Source: Alphaproteobacteria bacterium
GTDB lineage: Bacteria; Pseudomonadota; Alphaproteobacteria; Rickettsiales; UBA6187
DNA: 18,999 nucleotides
Assembly: GCA_024280585.1 (NCBI GenBank)
Contig: JAJRPW010000111.1
Span: 1 to 18,999, forward strand
Reading direction: 5' to 3'
A model generated the notes under the pieces. That model worked only from the letters and a program-made list of their open reading frames with translations, searched no databases and was not told the DNA's origin. Each line of letters opens with the position of its first letter. The stretch's first letter is position 1. Positions 15,173 to 18,999 of the stretch are shown piece after piece. The translations under genes were made by a program, and so were the position numbers.

Positions 15173-15423
15173 AAAAATTTATATTAAATCGCTCCCGTTT
15201 TGGGTTGCTTGCTCTTTCTTTGCTTACTGTTTTGGCGATATCACCTCCGGCTTTTGCTGGAGAAGGTGGCCATGGTGAACAAAAACATATCGAGGAAAAA
15301 AGTAGCAGCAACCATAAAGATAAAGAAGAGCACAAAGATAAGGATAAGCATGAGGAACAAAAAGAAAAACAACATGACGATCATGATGAACATGATAATC
15401 ATGAAGGCGAAAGTGCAAAGTAA
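15169..15423 (+). CDS. Secreted His-rich acidic/basic peptide, probable metal-binding
   Basis: An 84-residue protein. Residues 1-30 are a signal peptide with a predicted cut after AFA. The mature 54 residues are almost entirely His, Lys, Glu, Asp, Gln and Asn, with nine histidines (GGHGEQKH, then HDDHDEHDNHEG). Such stretches bind Zn, Co, Ni or Cu in other proteins, and no fold is expected. I chose the ATG at 15169 because it forms a 4-base overlap with the czcC stop and starts a normal signal peptide; an upstream in-frame ATG (15151) would add six residues. The signal peptide and first mature residues (LAISPPAFAGEGGHGE) closely resemble those of the next gene (LAISPSAFAEGGHGDE), so the two look like a duplication. 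Its likely role is periplasmic metal buffering or delivery to the pump; this is inference. Confidence 0.75.
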   Translation: MKKFILNRSRFGLLALSLLTVLAISPPAFAGEGGHGEQKHIEEKSSSNHKDKEEHKDKDKHEEQKEKQHDDHDEHDNHEGESAK

Positions 15424-15438
15424 GAGGAATTTTCCTCT
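15423..15438. repeat. Perfect 16-base palindrome at the end of the His-rich gene
   Basis: AGAGGAA-TT-TTCCTCT is a perfect inverted repeat starting on the last base of the stop codon, between the His-rich gene and czcB. As RNA it gives a small hairpin; no T-run follows. It may modulate mRNA stability or downstream translation. Confidence 0.5.
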
Positions 15439-15471
15439 GAAAAGCACGTAATAACAACCAGGAGAATTAGG

Positions 15472-16674
15472 ATGAAAAAGATAACATTATTTGCGCTGCT
15501 ACTTGCTTTGGCAATATCTCCTTCGGCTTTTGCCGAAGGTGGTCATGGCGATGAAGACCATGAGGAAGAAAAAGCCGGAGGTCACGACGAAGGAAAAGGT
15601 GATGGCCACGGCCATGACGAAGGTGGCGAAGAGGAGGAAGAAGAAGGTGGAGGAGGTTCAGTTGAAATATCTCCCGAATCTATGAAGGAGGGCGGCATTG
15701 TTGTTGAGCCACTTACCCTGCAAAATCTAGAAAATGAACTAACTGCACCGGGAGAGGTAAAACTTAATGCTTATCTGAGCAGCAAGATTGCACCACGCAT
15801 TACAGCACAAGTAGTGGATCGCCATGCGCGATTAGGTGATGCAGTTAAAAAAGGTCAACCGTTGATTACATTATCAAGTGTGGAAATGGCCGAAGCCGTT
15901 GGCGAACTACTTGTGGCTAATAAAGAATGGAGGCGGGTAAAAAAGTTAGGACCATCGGCAGTTTCCGCTAAGCGTTATAACGGAGCGAAAATCGCAGATA
16001 CCGAGGCACGTGGAAAAGTTATGGCTTATGGAATGACGCTGGCCCAGGTCAAATCATTCTATAACAGCAAAGCTTCGAGTAATGCGCTTGGAACTTTCCA
16101 ATTACTTGCCATGCAAGAAGGCGTGATTGTCAGTGATGAATTTATCGAAGGTGAATTGGTTGAACCGGGTCGGGTATTATTCAATATTGTAAGTGAATCG
16201 TCTTTGTGGGTTGAAAGCCAGTTATCGCCAAAACAAGCTGATAAAGTCATAGTAGGCAGCGATGCTCGTGTTCATGTGCCGGGAAATGGCTGGCTGCAAG
16301 GAAAAGTGGTTCAAAAGCACCATATGCTAGACGAGGAAACCCGCACTATAGGTGTTCGTATCCAGGTTGATAATGAAGAGGATAAGCTGCATCCGGGTAT
16401 GTATGTGCAAACAAAAATTCAAACGGAAAAAGGCAAGAAATATCTGGCCGTTCCAACCGAAGCTGTACTTCGCAGCCCTGATGGTGATTGGGTTGTATTT
16501 GTCGAACAGGATGAACGCGGAGCTTTCAAGCCGGTGGAAATTGAAGTGGTGAAAACCATTAGTGATTATACCGTTATTAAGGGCGTATCCGAGGGTGCAA
16601 GAATAGTTACTTACGGTGCATTTTTTGTGCAGTCGGAACTCGCAAAATCAGGCTTTTCAGTCCACAACCATTAA
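15472..16674 (+). CDS. czcB: Periplasmic adaptor of heavy-metal efflux system (CzcB family) with His/Glu-rich N-terminus
   Basis: A 400-residue membrane-fusion protein. After a signal peptide (cleavage likely after AFA, residue 21) comes a tail rich in Gly, Glu, Asp and His (residues 22-62; histidines 25, 30, 38, 46 and 48) ending in a Glu and Gly run. From about residue 65 the family domains follow: LTAPGEVKLNAYLSSKIAPR and RLGDAVKKGQPLITLSS (barrel-sandwich hybrid), a short helical region, GELVEPGRVLFNIVSESSLWV, the beta-barrel GSDARVHVPG, and a membrane-proximal part with HPGMYVQTKI and YLAVPTEAVL. The short helical hairpin is typical of CzcB-type adaptors. A good AGGAG lies upstream of the ATG. 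It should link the inner-membrane pump to the outer-membrane factor and may collect metal through its N-terminal tail. Confidence 0.92.
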   Translation: MKKITLFALLLALAISPSAFAEGGHGDEDHEEEKAGGHDEGKGDGHGHDEGGEEEEEEGGGGSVEISPESMKEGGIVVEPLTLQNLENELTAPGEVKLNAYLSSKIAPRITAQVVDRHARLGDAVKKGQPLITLSSVEMAEAVGELLVANKEWRRVKKLGPSAVSAKRYNGAKIADTEARGKVMAYGMTLAQVKSFYNSKASSNALGTFQLLAMQEGVIVSDEFIEGELVEPGRVLFNIVSESSLWVESQLSPKQADKVIVGSDARVHVPGNGWLQGKVVQKHHMLDEETRTIGVRIQVDNEEDKLHPGMYVQTKIQTEKGKKYLAVPTEAVLRSPDGDWVVFVEQDERGAFKPVEIEVVKTISDYTVIKGVSEGARIVTYGAFFVQSELAKSGFSVHNH

Positions 16675-16686
16675 AAGAGAAAAACA

Positions 16687-18999
16687 ATGTTAAACGCAAT
16701 AATTGATGGAGCAATACGCAATCGTCTGATGGTCGTATTGATGTTATTGGCCATAATGGTCGGAGCAGTAATGATGCTGCCGAAATTAAATCTGGATGCT
16801 TTTCCAGATGTAACTAACGTGCAGGTTACAGTAAATACCGAAGTTTCAGGACTTGCCGCAGAAGAGGCAGAGCAACTTATCACCTATCCGATTGAAGCGG
16901 TGATGTATTCACTGCCGGATGTTGAGGAGGTGCGCTCAATTTCAAAAACAGGGCTTTCCCTTGTGACCGTTGTGTTCAAGGAAGGAACGGATATTTATTT
17001 TGCGCGCCAATTGGTATTTGAACGCTTGCCAGCAGCAAGAGAGGAAATACCAGAAGGCATTGGAACTCCTGCAATGGGGCCAAACACATCCGGTCTTGGG
17101 CAGGTATTTCAATATATGCTGCGCACCGATAATCCTGAAAAGTTTGATACAATGGCACTTAGAAGCCTCAATGACTGGGTTGTAAAACTACTTCTCATGC
17201 CTATTGACGGTGTGACGGAGGTGCTGGCGTTTGGCGGTAATGTAAAGCAATATCAAGTGCAGCTTGACCCGGCAAAGCTACTTTCTTACAAGCTGCGCGC
17301 TGATGATATTACGGCAGCCATTGAAGATAGCAACCGCAATGCCGGTGGCTGGTATTTGAACCGTGGCGCGGAACAACTCGTTATTCGTGGTGTAGGCTGG
17401 GTACGCGGCGGTGACGATGGCTTGCGCGATATTGCCAATGTTCCGATTAAAGATGAAGATGGTGTAGTTGTGCGGGTACGTGATGTAGCCGAGGTTAAAT
17501 ACGGTTCAGAAATCCGTCAGGGCGCAGTGTCGATTACCATGCGTGATGAAAACGGCAAGCCTAAACAAATGGGCGAAGTTGTAACTGGCATTATCATGAA
17601 ACGCATGGGCGCAAACACTAAATCCACCATTGATGCGATCAATGAACGCCTGCCAATTATTCAAAATGCATTGCCAGAAGGCGTGATTATTGAAGCCTTT
17701 TATGATCAGGCCGACCTGGTGAACAAGGCTGTTGGTACAGTTATAAAAGCATTGGTTGAAGCATTTATACTGATTGTTATCGTGCTTATTTTCTTCCTGA
17801 TGAATCTACGCGCGGCAGCGTTGGTATTACTTTCAGTACCAATTTCCATTGTTCTGGCACTTATGGCAATGTCCTATTGGGGCGTATCGGCTAATCTGAT
17901 GTCACTCGGAGGTCTCGCAATTGCTATTGGAATGATGGTAGATGGCTCGGTGGTGATGATGGAAAATATATTTAAACATCTATCGCACCATGATGAGAAG
18001 GCAAACCCCGGCGGTGTTGGTATGCGGATATTGGAAGCCTCGCGTGAAGTTGGCCGTCCGGTATTTTTTGCCGTGTTGATTATTATCGTGGTGTTTACGC
18101 CATTATTTACGCTTGAAGGTGTTGAGGGTAAATTATTCCAGCCAATGGCGATTAGCATTGTGCTGGCGATGATGGCATCGCTGATGGTTGCGCTTATGGT
18201 AGTTCCCGCTCTTTCAACTTATTTATTTACAAAAGGTGTTGATCATAAATCCACATTTATTTTGGATGCTATAGATGCTGCTTACAAGGCAACATTATCA
18301 CTTGCCCTGCGTAGCCGCAAAAAAGTTATAGTGATTGCGGTTGGTTTATTTATAGGGTCACTAGCGTTAGTGCCGTTACTCGGAACAGAATTTGTGCCTG
18401 AACTGGAAGAAGGCACGATAAATATCCGCGTGACATTAGCACCTTCATCGAGTTTGGAAACTTCTCTTGGCGTGGCGCAAAAGCTCGAGCGTATATTAAT
18501 GCAATTCCCGGAAGTTCTTTATGCTTCAAGTCGTGTGGGACGTGCAGAAATTGGCGGCGATCCTGAGCCTGTATCCAATGTGGAGATTTATCTCGGGATG
18601 AAACCCGTAGGTGAATGGGAATCTGCAAGCAATCGCTTTGAACTGCAAAAACTGATGGAAAAGAAAATGTCAGTCCATCCCGGATTGCTGTTTACCTTTT
18701 CTCAGCCTATTGCGACTCGTGTTGATGAGCTTTTATCAGGCGTGAAAGCGCAACTAGCGATAAAACTCTTTGGCCCTGATTTGAAGGTTTTATCCGAGAA
18801 AGGTAAAGCCATTGAAGGCCTGGTGCGTAAAATCGAAGGGGCGCAATCTGTTGAGATGGAACAAATCGCCGGCGAGGCACAACTTGTTATTCGCCCTGAC
18901 CGTGACAAGCTGGCCCGCTATGGAATCTCCGTTGGGCAAGTGATGTCGCTGGTATCTGATGCTATTGGCGGAGCATCTGCCGGACAAGTGATTCAAGGC
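16687..18999 (+). CDS. czcA: Heavy-metal efflux RND pump (CzcA/CusA family), 5' part (cut by window end)
   Basis: The first 771 codons of an RND transporter; the frame is open to the window edge (family length is about 1030-1070). It begins MLNAIIDGAIRNRLMV with TM1, then LDAFPDVTNVQVTV, GLAAEEAEQLITYPIE and GLSLVTVVFKEG, all diagnostic of the heavy-metal RND family. The central membrane helices include LVEAFILIVIVLIFFL and the proton-relay helix LGGLAIAIGMMVDGSVVMMEN, with D419 and E426 equal to Asp408 and Glu415 of CzcA; the position of CzcA Asp402 is Ala413, as in CusA. GTEFVPELEEGTINI and the second porter domain follow. The pump exports metal ions from the periplasm or cytoplasm using the proton gradient. 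Which metal cannot be read from this: the helix mixes CzcA-like and CusA-like features. It starts 12 bases after czcB. Confidence 0.93.
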   Translation, partial: MLNAIIDGAIRNRLMVVLMLLAIMVGAVMMLPKLNLDAFPDVTNVQVTVNTEVSGLAAEEAEQLITYPIEAVMYSLPDVEEVRSISKTGLSLVTVVFKEGTDIYFARQLVFERLPAAREEIPEGIGTPAMGPNTSGLGQVFQYMLRTDNPEKFDTMALRSLNDWVVKLLLMPIDGVTEVLAFGGNVKQYQVQLDPAKLLSYKLRADDITAAIEDSNRNAGGWYLNRGAEQLVIRGVGWVRGGDDGLRDIANVPIKDEDGVVVRVRDVAEVKYGSEIRQGAVSITMRDENGKPKQMGEVVTGIIMKRMGANTKSTIDAINERLPIIQNALPEGVIIEAFYDQADLVNKAVGTVIKALVEAFILIVIVLIFFLMNLRAAALVLLSVPISIVLALMAMSYWGVSANLMSLGGLAIAIGMMVDGSVVMMENIFKHLSHHDEKANPGGVGMRILEASREVGRPVFFAVLIIIVVFTPLFTLEGVEGKLFQPMAISIVLAMMASLMVALMVVPALSTYLFTKGVDHKSTFILDAIDAAYKATLSLALRSRKKVIVIAVGLFIGSLALVPLLGTEFVPELEEGTINIRVTLAPSSSLETSLGVAQKLERILMQFPEVLYASSRVGRAEIGGDPEPVSNVEIYLGMKPVGEWESASNRFELQKLMEKKMSVHPGLLFTFSQPIATRVDELLSGVKAQLAIKLFGPDLKVLSEKGKAIEGLVRKIEGAQSVEMEQIAGEAQLVIRPDRDKLARYGISVGQVMSLVSDAIGGASAGQVIQG

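Noticed and set aside
15200..15457. Several frames on both strands over the His-rich peptide
   Set aside because: They are by-products of the biased GAA/AAA/CAT codons of the His-rich gene; only the frame at 15169 has a signal peptide and an operon-type start.

Overview
The window reads as part of the chromosome of a moderately AT-rich Gram-negative bacterium, most likely an alphaproteobacterium. The clues are a SuhB-type inositol monophosphatase whose N-terminal sequence is of the alphaproteobacterial kind and which sits directly behind efp, an elongator tRNA-Met of alphaproteobacterial type, and outer-membrane proteins (an inverse autotransporter and an RND efflux system). The lineage is inferred from sequence memory; no search was run.

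Layout. Positions 1-251 (minus) hold the start of ssb, cut by the window edge. acnA (427-3108, plus) is divergent from it and ends with its stop codon interlocked with that of a small lipoprotein gene (3105-3377, minus). A minus-strand dTDP-sugar operon follows, in transcription order rfbB (6306-5263), rfbA (5241-4327) and rfbD (4322-3441), with no rfbC. Divergent from it is efp (6455-7021) followed by a suhB-like gene (7031-7822) with several changed active-site residues. After two tandem hairpins comes tRNA-Met(CAT) (7979-8055).

Positions 8056-13461 look like an accessory insertion. A clear promoter with an overlapping palindrome precedes a 1592-residue mosaic surface protein (8296-13074): an inverse-autotransporter beta-barrel, a FecR-type domain, three Ig-like repeats, a PKD-like segment and twelve BspA/DUF285 repeats of 25 residues. 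Behind it lie a tiny overlapping reading frame, a dispersed-repeat-like element and the orphaned C-terminus of a CheY-like receiver domain.

The right end (13462 to past 18999, plus) is a heavy-metal efflux operon: a CzcI-like Cys/His periplasmic protein, a CzcC-type outer-membrane factor, a free-standing His-rich secreted peptide, a CzcB-type adaptor with a His/Glu-rich N-terminus, and a CzcA/CusA-type RND pump cut by the window end. The His-rich peptide and the N-terminus of CzcB look like duplicates of one another, so the operon seems to make both a tethered and a free version of the same metal-binding tail.

The most interesting items are the architecture and repeat history of the surface protein, the His-rich duplication, the altered SuhB active site, and the repeat/receiver-domain scar.
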